64,000 bases of DNA, taken from NCBI GenBank assembly GCA_958510875.1, contig OY294070.1:17785631-17849630 (forward strand), in the 5' to 3' direction. Source of the DNA: Endomychus coccineus. Taxonomy: Eukaryota; Arthropoda; Insecta; Coleoptera; Endomychidae. The position numbers and the translations under genes were made by a program. Positions 34,421-45,727 of the stretch are shown in pieces. Positions within the stretch are counted from its first letter, which is position 1; each line of letters begins with the position of its first letter. Under the pieces are notes generated by a model, which was not told the origin of the DNA, did no database searches, and worked only from the letters and a program-made list of their open reading frames with translations.

Positions 34421-34539
34421 ACACCGTTTTTCAAATATATCCAGTCAAAAAAACTACATTTCAATGTAAAAGCTTATGGGGACGTGGTTAACTCTTCAAA
34501 TTAGAAATGCTTTTCATTTTAATGGAATAACATTATTAC

Positions 34540-34855
34540 AATAATATTATGTAAGTTTCTACACAAAACAGACGTTGTTGGAACCATGAAAATTCAAACG
34601 GATTTTGAAATAATGTCTCAAAGCAAAAAAATTAAATAATCATTGATGAAAACTAGCAAACTTCTCGTAGAAAAATGGCGTTCCACGAAATTATTAATTT
34701 AAAATTTATTTGTGACAGGCGCACTTGATCAATAATTTACTTAAATCCCAAAGACCACAGATAATCCCACAGAGAACAACCTATTTAGTTATCTCGTAGG
34801 GAATTTATTAATAATATAAAATGGGTAGTCTATTATGGGGAACCCAGTATAAGAA
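34540..34855 (-). mobile_element. 5' end fragment of the second DD41D family
   Basis: This 315-bp piece matches 56640-56960 closely, including the first untranslated stretch (cagagaacaacctatttag) and the terminal repeat that ends ATTATGGGGAACCCAGTA. Only the promoter-proximal end is present; the transposase body is missing and older transposase DNA of another lineage lies to the left. Confidence 0.8.
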
Positions 34856-35520
34856 GGTATTAAGTGAACGTATTTTATTCTAACCCTTGAGATTCAATAG
34901 CTACTAATCGATACTTGTATCATTATTCTGCATGTTGAATGAGAAACATCAGATAGTTTATACACAACATACAAGATTTGTGATCAGTCCAATTTCCTTA
35001 GAGGTCCGATTTCAACAGCGCAGAGTATATATTGGATGTATGTTGGATGAGTTGCAATTTATTTCCATTTTAAGTACCGTTAAGTATATAATTAACATGG
35101 GCGTGAACATTTTTAGAAATCGCTATCTGAATTAATCATTCCAAATCGGAATATGAGTTTGATCTGAATTCTTCTTCGCTACAGATCAAAGTTTTGTTTC
35201 GGTTAACACGGGAAGTAGCTAATTAATCGATTGACTTTACGTAGCGCTGTAGAAGCTAATTTGGGTGAACGGTACATCTGGAAATGGTTTTGAAGTTCAC
35301 CAGAACGAAATTGATTGCATTTGCGATTCGATAGAATCTGTGGATGTTTAGAAGAGATCATATCGCGAATTAATATGTCTATCACTAAAGAAACAGTTCG
35401 TAACGACGTTCCGGTGTTATTAATTATGTACACTTTATGGATCTTTCAAATTAACCGAATATGAGATTCATGGGTTGAATAATTTAAATTGTGAATGAAT
35501 CAGGAATTTAAACTTTTATA
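34856..35520. other. No gene seen
   Basis: Frames at 34932-35135 plus and 35203-35433 minus show no domain pattern I recognise. No repeat recognised. Confidence 0.4.
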
Positions 35521-35524
35521 CTAA

Positions 35525-36050
35525 TTAATTGTGATCGAGTTCTTGTTGAATTAAAATCTACGGGATAAGATCCCCATTTCAAAATCTTTTCCAGATCTCC
35601 ATTAATTGCGTCAACCTGCCTCTATCTCGCTCCCGCTGGCTTCATTGGATGTTATAAGGGCTCTGGATGAAAAAGCGGTGTGAAGTTTACCATCAGCTGC
35701 AAAGCTGTGCACGGGACAGGTGATCACTTCCAGCAGATCGGTTACATGGACCAGACACAAAATTGGTGCCAAGACAGATCCCTGTGGAACACCATCGTTG
35801 ATATCCATTGTATTGGAGGATATTCCGTCAACCACCACATGGAGTGATCTATCTGAGAGAAAATTCTGTACTAAGCGACAAAGTTGAAGCGTCAAACCAT
35901 ATGACGGAAGTTTCCCGAAAAAGCTTTGGTGCCAAACTCGGTGAAATGCTTTGGAGATATCCAATGCTACAGCTAGAAATTTCCCATGTTTTTCAATAGA
36001 TTTGGAGCTCTCTAGGTATTGGATGATCATGTGCGAAGTGGATTTTTTGA
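35525..36050 (-). pseudogene. LINE reverse transcriptase fragment
   Basis: Minus strand from about 36050: SHMIIQYLESSKSIEKHG, AVALDISKAFHRVWHQSFFG (motif A, DISKAFDRVWH in relatives), LPSYGLTLQLCRLVQNFLSD, then DINDGVPQGSVLAPILCLVH (motif B) and CPVHSFAADGKLHTAFSS (motif C, where YADD has become AADG). A short tail GDLEKILKWG follows after a stop at 35611. The loss of the first Asp of YADD would abolish catalysis. Relatives with GVPQGxVxxPTLFLLHINDLL are at 48660-49000. The 5' side abuts the PLE at about 36050 with no spacer. Confidence 0.82.
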
Positions 36051-37860
36051 GAATGGGTTTCCAAATGTTGGGAAGGTAATATCCGGTTTAGATCATTTGG
36101 ATGTTTTAGGATTCCTATAGCTTCAAGAATTTTTCGCTGATGGAAGTATGGGGCTCGGACTAGGATTTTAGTATTTTCAAAAAGGATCTGATGATTAGTG
36201 TCAAACTTGTGTTCCGCAAGTGCAGATCTACTGGTGTCACGAAGCCTTGTACAGCGCTCAAGTTCTTTCACATGAGTAGCTACTGTACGACCTGTTTCAC
36301 TAATGTAGACTTTACCGCGAAGACAGGGAATGCTATAAACACCTTCTAAGTGAATAGGAGGAAGAAGATCTTTGATAGGTTTGTAAGACTGAGATAGTTT
36401 TGGAAGTGTGGAAAACCGAGTAGAAATATCATGTTTTTTAAGGATTTCGGAAATTGGATCTGCTATATTTTCAATATATGGAAGATGGGCAGTGAATAAA
36501 GCAGGCGGGAGCTTTGTGGCTAAGTTTGATTTGGAATTCTAGGTTAAGTGTATTTCTTCATGTATTGGGAGAAATTATTTGATAATAAGACAAATGAAAG
36601 ATGTTTCAAGGATTGGGGTTGAGATAAGTTGACAACTCTGTGGACCAAGGAGTTTATGATAGATTGCTTTTGGACAGGGTGGTGGTGGGAAATACCATTG
36701 AAGTATCTATCGGTGCTAGTGGGTTTTCGATAGACAGAATGTCCTAAAGTACCGTCAGTCTGTCGACTAAGGATCTAAGCATCTAGGAACGGTAGTGGAC
36801 ATTTCTATTCAACTTCCATGGTGAAAAGGACATTGGGATGTAATGAATTTAAATGTTCGAGGAAGGAAACCAGATTTTCGCGACCATGTTGCCATATAAC
36901 AAAAGCAATATTTCAGCTTGAGATCAGATGAGTCATTAGCATCTTGCTCGAGAGTTTCCATGAAGATATTAGCTATGATCGTAGAAAGTGAGGAACCCAT
37001 GGCATCTCCCGAGAACTGCTCGTAAAATTTGCCATCGTACAGAAAATATGTGGAAGATAGACAAAAATCAATTAACTGTAGTAAGTCTATTGAATTGTTT
37101 TAGGCAGGTAACATTTGAGAAATTATGGGAAGTGTGTCTGGAATGGGAACATTTAAAAGAGTGATTCGACGGTGAAGCTGACGAGCAAATCGCCTGGGTC
37201 AATTTTTAGCGTTTGGAGTTTGTCAACGAAATAAAAGGAATTCAGGATAAAACTGTTGGGATTACCCACAAGAGTTTTGAGAATAGATGACAGATACCGA
37301 GAGAGTTTATAAGTAGGGGATTCGATAGTGCTTCTTGAAAAATGGGGTATAAGGAATTTCTTATCTGGATCAGGAAGGGAAGAATGACGGATAATTTGTG
37401 AAACTGAACGTTCTATAGAGGGAGTGGGATCTTTTGGCAGGAGTTTATAGCTTATCAGTTTGGAAATGTTGCAGGATTTTGTTATCATAATCTGAACGAT
37501 TCATGACAACAGTAGAGTTTCCTTTATCACCTTTCAAAATAGCTAAATCAGGATTTGATTTGAGTAAATTAACAGCTTGGATTAAAGGCTTAGGACAATT
37601 TGATTTAGGAATGTTGGAATGACGAAGAATTTTAGTAGTTTCGAAACGAATTTCATCTGCTGCGAGATGGGGATGCTTCTACAACAGAAATAATGGATGT
37701 CGTAGGAAAATTTTTGGGGGAGAAAACGAAATTAGGGCCTTTAGCTACTGATTGTTCGGCTCCAGAAAGGGTATCTGTGTATAAATTAACCACAGTATTT
37801 AAAAAAAGAGGTTGTCCATATTGTCCTGTATCAAAAATTAATCACAAATTGTTTACGTTT
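36045..37860 (-). pseudogene. Penelope-like element, longest copy in the window (PLE copy 4)
   Basis: Minus strand in order: LYTDTLSGAEQSVAKGPNFV and PKNFPTTSIISVVEASP (37790-37680, PLE N-terminus), LLKSNPDLAILKGDKGNSTV, SKLISYKLLPKDPTPSIERS (37460-37410), LKIDPGDLLVSFTVESLF, DAMGSSLSTIIANIFMETLE (motif B-like, 37010-36950), YREPT...DRYFNGISHHH pieces (36730-36680), a C-terminal RT region, then VYSIPCLRGKVYISETGRTV (GIY-YIG endonuclease, 36345-36285) and RSALAEHKFDTNHQILFENT. This order, RT then GIY-YIG, is the PLE hallmark. The YVDD block falls in a degraded part. Several frameshifts and stops. The 3' end is cut by the LINE at 36050. Confidence 0.88.
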
Positions 37861-38584
37861 ATAAAGTCAATTTTAAAATTATAACAAATTAGATACAACA
37901 TGTTCTGTATCATGAGTGACAATAATGTACTCAACTGCAAAGCCGGAAACAATTTTTCTAAACATAACAAGTTAATTATCATGTATCCTCATCCATTTTA
38001 GATGAAGATAATAGAGATAGTGACACAGAACAAAATTGAGTGTAAAATAGAATTGAGTTGTTAAAATTGATTATTGAAAATCTTTTTTATTGTACTTATT
38101 ATATCTTTAGTAATAAAATAAAATATCTTTTTCAATTGATTATTATTTTCCTTTATTGTAAAATGTCTTTTTTATTCAAAATAAAATAAATCAATATGTA
38201 GGTATGTTTTCAAGCCGACCCTGTACCCATTTCTTGCGGTTTGAAGATGTTGGGACCAACACCTTGCGGTTTAATCAGCTAGTTGGTTTATTGCATTAAA
38301 GGTCCAAGGTATTATATAACTATGCCATAATAACAATCTTTGGCTCCTTCTCATCTGCCCATAAAACAAATTATTTATAAAGCAAACCACCAGCCTATTT
38401 CATAAAATCAATATTGACGTCTAATCTCGCCACTAACACTACCTAACAACTAAAAACAAACAACACGGTATTTTAAATTGTAGCGGTATAGCGGTATTAA
38501 ATTTCACTCAATTCATTGAACTATACTTTTGTAAATAAAAATTGTCGGGAAATAGGTCACATTAACACTTTGTTTTATATTTTC
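37861..38584. other. PLE 5' flank; no gene seen
   Basis: This lies between the PLE N-terminus and an upstream hammerhead-like motif on the same strand. It may include PLE leader sequence, but nothing else is recognisable. The words cttgcggtttgaagatg and caccttgcggttta at 38236-38275 are a short local repeat. Confidence 0.4.
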
Positions 38585-38626
38585 GTCTTTACGTACGTTT
38601 CGGTCTCACGACCATCATCAGAAGAC
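38585..38626 (-). ncRNA. Hammerhead-ribozyme-like motif upstream of PLE copy 4
   Basis: Minus strand: GTCTT (helix I), CTGATGA (38621-38615), T plus GGTC-GTGA-GACC (helix II, 4 bp with tetraloop), GAAA (38601-38598), CG-TA-CG (very short helix III), then T, A (the expected cleavage-site U and H), and AAGAC (helix I partner). All conserved core elements are present in order and helix I closes perfectly over 5 bp. One unpaired T opens helix II. Very short helix III is known for PLE hammerheads, and the strand agrees with PLE copy 4 downstream. Activity is not shown. Confidence 0.65.
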
Positions 38627-38678
38627 TTATTATAGCACAAAGCGTCCATATCGCACCAATTTCAATCAAAAAAATGAA

Positions 38679-39712
38679 ACGTGTAGCACTCGGGGACTGC
38701 CGCGGTAAAGCTATTGCATAGCACTACGCCACTGGAAAAAGTTGGGTAGAAAAACATCCACTACCCCTTCAAAATCTTCACGAATTATGAGTAAAAAATT
38801 TTTTTTATCGCATAGAACATAGCTTGCTATGAGTAGAAAATGTTCGCAAAGAATGTTTTCTGTACGATAAACAGTTCCGGAGATATTTGCAAAAAACGAA
38901 ATTTTTGTATCTCAAAAACTAAGCGTCTGCATATATGTCAATAGGAAATTTTTTCCTCAAAATCAAATTTTCTATCGACTGTTGAACATATAGTGTAGTA
39001 CCAAAAGACGCCACGTAGGGGAAACATAAAAGGCGTCACGTAAGAGTATCATCTTGATCTCTATGGAGAGTATTCTGTGACAAGCATAGATAACTCTACT
39101 ACCGGTAGTAGAGTTATCTATGGTGACAGTTGACTTGCAAACACAATTTTATACGAAAGTTCACCCGCTTTCGGTATATTTAAGTAGCTAGAAAATTCCC
39201 TTTCGTACGTGGCACGTCAGTTGCTAGTAGGTGACAGCTGAGAATACCTCAAACTGTTTTAATTAAATTTTCCTATTTAATCGACATTTTGGGGCCCGAG
39301 ACTATGCTATTTAGTTGGCCCCGTTCATAAACTAACGACATGGAGCGAAAAGTCTCCGTTAAGACGTTCTATGTACCGTAAATTTGCACTTTTTCTAACT
39401 CGCGAGCTACGCGCTTCTCACGTGAACGTCATTCGATTTATCGAAAATTGACCAATTCAAAACAGTTTTCGACCCAGTTTGGGGCTATCACGACCTTTTA
39501 AAAGGTTCAAAGTTAACATTTCGAAACATTTCGACAATTTCAAGCTCGGCCGAGCTACATGGTAGGCGGAATGGTGGGTGTCAGGATATTTCGTTACAGT
39601 ATTTGTTTTTTGTTTTTTTAGATTTCCGTTACGGAAATCTAAATCTTTTGTTTTTTTTTCTTGATTCGGTCGCCGCGCTCAAAGCCCGCGATAAAAGCTA
39701 TATGCAATAGCC
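38679..39712 (-). mobile_element. Helentron-like non-coding element, second copy
   Basis: Both edges of the element at 32369-33446 recur: gcactcggggactgccg with GGTAAAGCTATTGCATAGCA at 38685-38723, and GCTCGGCCGAGC, tacatggtaggcgga and cgctcaaagcccgcgataaa at 39544-39695, ending TATGCAATAGC. The interior differs: it begins with an inverted copy of the MITE-like repeat at 10035-10330 (38725-38990), then a 38-bp palindrome (39085-39122) and non-coding DNA. There is no endonuclease ORF, so it would be a non-autonomous member. Confidence 0.55.
39085..39122. repeat. 38-bp perfect palindrome
   Basis: CATAGATAACTCTACTACC followed directly by its reverse complement, with ACCGGT at the centre (39101-39106). 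It has no loop and no mismatch, and is flanked by GTGACA-type words on both sides. It lies inside the Helentron-like element. Confidence 0.85.
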
Positions 39713-39999
39713 CACGTCGCCGAAACGAACAGAACCACGAATAATCGAAATTGTACCTTCAATATTTCAAGTATAAAATATAACAAGAATCCACTATTCA
39801 GTAATATTCTTATAATATACAAGCGCATGTTGGTATAGTGTCTCAACGACTGGAGATCAACTATTATGTTAAGTATCTACTCTCGAACCAGATGTAACGA
39901 TTTATGAGGTACTTGAAAAAGGTTGCAGACCTGTATTGGAATATTACTTTTGAGCATTCTTCCTAAAATATACTTTCAACATTATAAAGACGCATGTAG
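39713..39999. other. No gene seen
   Basis: Short spacer between the Helentron-like element and the PLE endonuclease fragment. Confidence 0.4.
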
Positions 40000-40440
40000 G
40001 AATTTGCAAGAGTTTTAATTAATTAAGTTAGTATAAATCTGACTTAATGTCAGTCCTATGATTTACAGAATTGGAGTCACGTTTTATGTGGATCATCTCC
40101 AGAATAGATCTTTTATAATAATTGGTTTCCTTAGTTAAAATATTTTAGTTATCAAATTGCAAGGGCGGTGGAATTTTTTTAAGTTTTTATTTCTTGTGCT
40201 ATACTTATGGCCATACATTTTTTTTTTGTAAATATTGTTCAGAGATTCCAGTATAAGTCCCATCGCAATCTAAACAATTTAATTTGTATACTGTGTGGGT
40301 TTGTTTATCTTTAGGTATTACAGGTTTTAGATTTGAGAAATATTTTCCAACACCGTTAGTAGGTTTATGCGCGACATTTATATCATACTTTTTTAAACAT
40401 TTTTTAATTGTCTCTGAGGTCTCCGGAATGTATACTATAC
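40000..40440 (-). pseudogene. Penelope-like GIY-YIG endonuclease fragment (PLE copy 5)
   Basis: Minus strand: VAHKPTNGVGKYFSNLKPVI, HTVYKLNCLDCDGTYTGISE (GIY-YIG-like; VYK for GIY and YTG for YIG), QYLQKKMYGHKYSTRN, then after a break SILEMIHIKRDSNSVNHRTD. It matches both halves of PLE copy 2 (11655-11880 and 15178-15290) without the LINE between them. The C-x-x-C pair (NCLDCD) typical of PLE endonucleases is present. No RT was found upstream on this strand (40440-41640). Confidence 0.72.
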
Positions 40441-41640
40441 TATACTTTTGTAAATGTCATTTAATACCGAAATATATATTTTTGGTACTATTGAATTTAA
40501 ATTCAATGCATGCAGAACCAATAAGTAGATACTTAATTTTTCTACACACATTTGGGAAAAACTACGACAGTTTGTGCGTGCATTACATTTAAAATTACGT
40601 AAACTTGTATTGTTTGATATAATAACAAAAAAATTCAAAAATCATGAAAACATGCTCAACAACCTGACAACAATGACTGACCTTAATTGATGACGACATA
40701 CTATTGTTCCAACGAACAAGCTTTATCTCAGTTGTAGTTATGTCTTATGTCACTCACGAATTTGAATAATTTGAAAGTCAATACGCACGTTTAGTAGCAT
40801 TTTATTTAAAGGTATGAATTAAATCGTGTTTGATAATATTCAAATGAGATTATGATACTCGTGGCCTTACTCGACATACCATTAATAATGAATCATAATT
40901 ATACGCTCCTTCACGTTGTAGATAATATTAAAATATTCCAATTGGTTGCCACTCTAAAGAAATCCACCCGACCACTAAAGAAACAGTGACATCTTTGATT
41001 ATAGTAATAATGATTTTGTCAAGAAATTTCCGATTCAAACAGAAACATGAATTCTAGAAAACTCGGAGAATTTGTCACATCCATAGTGTCAACAATATTA
41101 TGACACAATTCAATGTTGGAAGCTTTGTCGTTTCATACGGGAATTTATATTTGATCTTGAATAATATTATGTTCTACTTTAGGCAAAATGAAAACGCGTT
41201 TTTAACATCGTCACACACTTAAAAAGAGCTGTGATCAATCCATCACTAACTTCCCTCGCTGTTATTAGCACAATGTTTCGCTTTCGGGCACTTCTGCTAG
41301 TCAAATGTATGATTGTAGGAACAGAAAATATATTGGAATAGATATAGATCTAAAAACAGGTAACGAAAAACGTTATATTCTACATAGGGATACATGAGTC
41401 TCTTAAATGTAAGATTCGGTATCTGCTAGTTATAAAATTTTCCAGGAAGCCCGAAGAACTGTCAGTAATTAAAATACTTATGGATTTGCTTGAAATCTAG
41501 TGGTTTTGTTTCAGAATATAATATAATAGAATAGAATGATGTATGCATGCTAAATGCCCAGTAATGGCTTACATTCGTCAAGATAAGAGAAAGAAAAAAA
41601 AACGAATTCAAATTATGATACAACAAATAAGGATAAAACC
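40441..41640. repeat. No gene; repeat patch at 41265-41345
   Basis: The stretch 41265-41345 (tcgctgttattagcacaatg, acagaaaatatattgga) repeats 8735-8830. Frame 40435-40638 minus overlaps the PLE fragment's upstream DNA and is not domain-like. Nothing else recognised. Confidence 0.4.
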
Positions 41641-41725
41641 TTAATACTATGAAATCAGAACTGAAAATCTAAAAACTCCTTAAAAGTATAAAAACAATAT
41701 TCAATAAGACAATTTTCAATAACTA

Positions 41726-43740
41726 GTCCAGTAAATGAAGCCCAAAATCGACCCGACTTCGGAGATTTTTTGCTCATGAACCGATTTTGACGTTTAAGGG
41801 CTTGTTTGATTCGTTGTGATCCCTAAATCAAAGATGGACACTTTTGATTTCTGACAAATTGCTTATATTGTTAATAAACAATAAATAGTGTTAAATAATG
41901 GCTTCATCCAGAACGATCTTTAAAAAATTGAAAACTGCAGCTTTTATTGTTTTTAATCATCTAAATGTTGATTTTCATATGCCTAATCGGTAAACAAAGT
42001 GCTCTTAATGATCTAATTTGTTGATAAAGTAATTGTTTATTAACAAATGCTCGAGAAAATCAAAGTTACCTAAATGTTCGATATTGGACTCGTTTTCGGA
42101 TACTTTTTTACTCAATAATCGCAATTTTGAATGCGAAATTACAATTAACCATTAATATAATTTATTTATTAACAAACTGTTAATTAACAATTGCTCAAAA
42201 AAATAAAAGTTATCGATATTACAGTTGTTTTCGGATATTTTTGAGTCAATAATCATGATTTCAGGTTTTTTGTTCGAGCATTTGTAGAATTAATTTCAGT
42301 TTTATATTAAGAAACATTATTTTTTATTAAAAAATATAAAAAAAGACTGTAATATCGAGCATTTAGATAACATTCATTTTGTTGAGCATAAATTAATAAA
42401 CAAATTATATTAACAATTAATTGGAGATTCACATTAAAAATCATGATTATTAACTCAAAAATATCCGAAAACAACTGTAATATCGATAACTTATATTTTT
42501 TGAGCAATTGTTAATTAACAATTTGTTAATCAATAAATTATCTTAATGGTTAATTGTAATTTCGCATTCAAAATTGCGATTATTGAAAAAAAAATATCCG
42601 AAAACGAGTCCAATATCGAACATTTAGATAATTTTGATTTTTTCAAGCATTTGACAAATGATATTAACAATAAATTTTATTTTTACATGCGAAACCATGA
42701 TTATTGACTCAAAAATATCCGAAAACAACTGTAATATCGATAACTTTTATTTTTTTGAGCAATTGTTAATTAACAGTTTGTTAATAAATAAATTATATTA
42801 ATGGTTAATTGTAATATCGCATTCAAAATTGCGATTATTGAGTGAAAAATATCCGAAAACGAGTCCAATATCGAACATTTAGATAATTTTGATTTTTTCA
42901 AGCATTTGTTAATCAACAAATGATATTAACAATAAATTTTATTTTTACATGCGAAATCATGATTATTGACTCAAAAATATCCGAAAACAACTGTAATATC
43001 GATAACTTTTATTTTTTTGAGCAATTGTTAATTAACAGTTTGTTAATAAATAAATTATATTAATGGTTAATTGTAATTTCGCATTCAAAATTGCGATTAT
43101 TGAGTAAAAAATATCCGAAAACGAGTCCAATATCGAGCATTTAGATAATTTTGATTTTTTCAAGCATTTGTTAATCAACAAATGATATTAACAATAAATT
43201 TTATTTTTACATGCGAAATCATGATTATTGACTCAAAAATATCCGAAAACAACTGTAATATCGATAACTTTTATTTTTTTGAGCAATTGTTAATTAACAA
43301 TTTGTTAATAAATAAATTATATTAATGGTTAATTGTAATTTCGCATTCAAAATTACGATTATTGAGTAAAAAATATCCGAAAACGAGTCCAATATCGAAC
43401 ATTTAGGTAACTTTGATTTTCTCGAGCATTTGTTAATAAACAATTAGTTTATCAACAAATTAGATCATTAAGAGCACTTTGTTTACCGATTAGGCATATG
43501 AAAATCAACATTTAGATGATTAAAAACAATAAAAACTGCAGTTTTCAATTTTTTAAAGATCGTTCTGGATGAAGCCATTATTTAACACTATTTATTGTTT
43601 ATTAACAATATAAGCAATTTGTCAGAAATCAAAAGTGTCCATCTTTGATTTAGGGATCACAACGAATCAAACAAGCCCTTAAACGTCAAAATCGGTTAAT
43701 GAGCAAAAAATCGCCGAATCAAATGCTTCATTTACTGGAC
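41726..43740. mobile_element. Palindromic MITE 2 (2015 bp) with an internal ~262-bp tandem repeat
   Basis: The ends GTCCAGTAAATGAAGC and the inverted copy are flanked by TA (41724-41725, 43741-43742). The outer arms mirror each other over 300 bp or more (for instance gggcttgtttgattcgttgt near 41798 against caaacaagccctt near 43670). The interior holds a tandem unit of about 254-262 bp: ATCCGAAAACAACTG begins at 42463, 42717, 42979 and 43241. Inside each unit, words occur in both orientations and TTAATTAACAATTTGTTAAT is itself palindromic. No ORF. The ends and design match MITE 1 at 22824-24232, so they form one family. Confidence 0.9.
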
Positions 43741-43911
43741 TAAACCCTTGAAAAATTGTTGAGTGGGAGCTCTCTAATCAGTAGTGGTAGTTTATTGAAA
43801 AAAGTTGGACCCCAGTAATCACACATCGAGTAGAATATCCGTTAATATGTGTTTTAACATATATTTGACAATGTTGAACATAAATTCAAGGGAGAGACAT
43901 AACTTTTAGGT

Positions 43912-45197
43912 TGTAACGTGTAAATTCCACTTAACGGCTTAGAAATGGCCGCTGTAGTACAATCGGTTAACTCCTGTGACGTCAGCTATGCTAGACCGTA
44001 TACTCTGAGGGTCATGGTTGTTCGGTGTCAGATCCGTAGTTACCGGGTCGAGGTTGTTCTGTGAGACAACGAGACGCCGGAAAGTAAGAGAAAATGGCGT
44101 TACTTCTGGTCAATCGTTCAAGCGGGAAGTGCGTTGCTAGATTATTTCAACAGGGAGGTGATACCAAAGCTTGTGTTTGGAACCAAATTCTGGGAATATT
44201 CTTCCGTTGAAAGTAAAGGCATCAATTACCAATTTGGATTGGAATAATTGGAATTATTTGAGTAATTAATGCACCTTAGGGGTTTAAAACTTAGTTTCAA
44301 CGGGACTGGTTGTGGACGGAAGTAAAGTTTGTCTTATTGGAAGGAAAACCCTATCGTGATAGAGGTAAATATCTTTGTAATTCCATTTGATTTATTCACT
44401 GACTCCAGGAATTAATTTGCCTTCATAGGTAGTATCTGACAGGACATAGGCTGTCCTAATTTGTTCAACAATTGTTATGTATTTTGTTCATGTCTGTCTT
44501 CTGAGGACAATAGAACAATAGAGGTTTGAACATTTCGTGATTTCAGGGTTCCTTTTTTTGTCTATGTTGTGGAAAATTCAACAAGAAGTGTATTGAGGTT
44601 GGCTTGAATCTGCTGTGGGAAAGATTACTTAGGAGTCGCAGATTCATTTGTGACGTACAATCGTGGAAACGGTATTACAACTGTGGCAGGAGCCCCTATG
44701 TCAAGTAGAGGTATTAATCCATAACCAAGCGAGTACAACATCCAGCTCTCACCAGGTCAGGCTACCGATTTTGGTTTTATGTAACAATTGAAATAATCAT
44801 TGAGTATTTGTATATTGTGTAAATTCAACTGTTCATTTGTTTTAATGAATTAAGTAATTACCTTCATTCATATTTTCAATTCATTCGCTTCATATCTCAT
44901 TAATATAAGTTCTGTCATAACTGTATCAATATTAGTATTTCAATCACTAGAAAATTTCAATCATTCTGGGTACAGGTCTTTTATTTTTTTCTTTCGGAGT
45001 AATTTAACCCGGGGACTTGAGTATTTGTATCCCCTAGTTTTATACATAATTCATTGGTTGGTTAAAATACTCTGGCACCCGAATTCTTAACATCTAAAAT
45101 TATAACTCACGACCGTCTTCACTGTAGCTGTCGGCAACCGAGTGATAAAATAGAGCTTTTAGTTTATCCTTAAGTAAGAGTAATTTGTACCCTTACA
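43912..45197. mobile_element. Solo LTR of family A, copy 1 (1286 bp)
   Basis: It begins TGTAACGTG and ends ACCCTTACA, a TG...CA pair with inverted TGTAA/TTACA termini, flanked by the exact 4-bp duplication AGGT (43908-43911, 45198-45201). A second copy of most of it lies at 57912-59120. No gag, pol or primer-binding site is present, so it is a solo LTR left by recombination, or an LTR-like non-coding element. Which strand is transcribed is not clear. It interrupts the LINE codons for FKDL|K. Confidence 0.85.
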
Positions 45198-45727
45198 AGG
45201 TCCTTAAAGGCATGGTTACAGTCTTGTCGGTAAAGCAGGTTTTTTATAATCCTAATTGCTTTACGCTGAATCTTGAAAACATGAGACATATTTGCTGAGT
45301 GACCCCAGACTAAAATGCCATAACTAATTTTCGAGTGTAAAACACCAAAATAAGTTGTGAGCATTACATTAACAGATACAATTTTGTTTCAGTTTCTTAG
45401 GACGTAAATTCCTTTAGCAACTGATGAAGCAACTTGATCACAATGTTTCCTCTGAGATAATCCTTTATCTAATAGTAATCCAAGAAATGATGTAAATTCA
45501 CAATTGTTAGCGTTCGATATTTATCTTAAGGAAAAATAGGAGGTCACAATTTTTTCATAATTAATATTTAATTTATTATGTCTAAACCAGTTAAGCAAAT
45601 CAGTTTGACTCTCCATGAGTGAATTATGTGATCAACAAAGTCTGTATTAACCCTTGATGCAGTTGTATCATCTGCATATAAGATTACTTTGCCTTCATGA
45701 ACTTGTAACGATAAATCATTAATGTAT

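Noticed and set aside
37693..37884. A plus-strand ORF with KKRGCPYCPVS that looked like the cysteine-rich end of a piggyBac transposase
   Set aside because: The minus strand of the same DNA gives LSGAEQSVAKGPNFV and PKNFPTTSIISVVEA, a clear PLE N-terminus continuous with PLE copy 4, so the plus frame is a shadow.
42100..43430. Regularly spaced repeats as a CRISPR array
   Set aside because: The units are about 262 bp and continuous, without short spacers, and the DNA is eukaryotic.
43990..45160. The ~1.2 kb repeat shared with 57912-59120 as a segmental duplication
   Set aside because: Copy 1 has TG...CA termini and an exact AGGT duplication inside a LINE reading frame, so insertion of an LTR explains it better.
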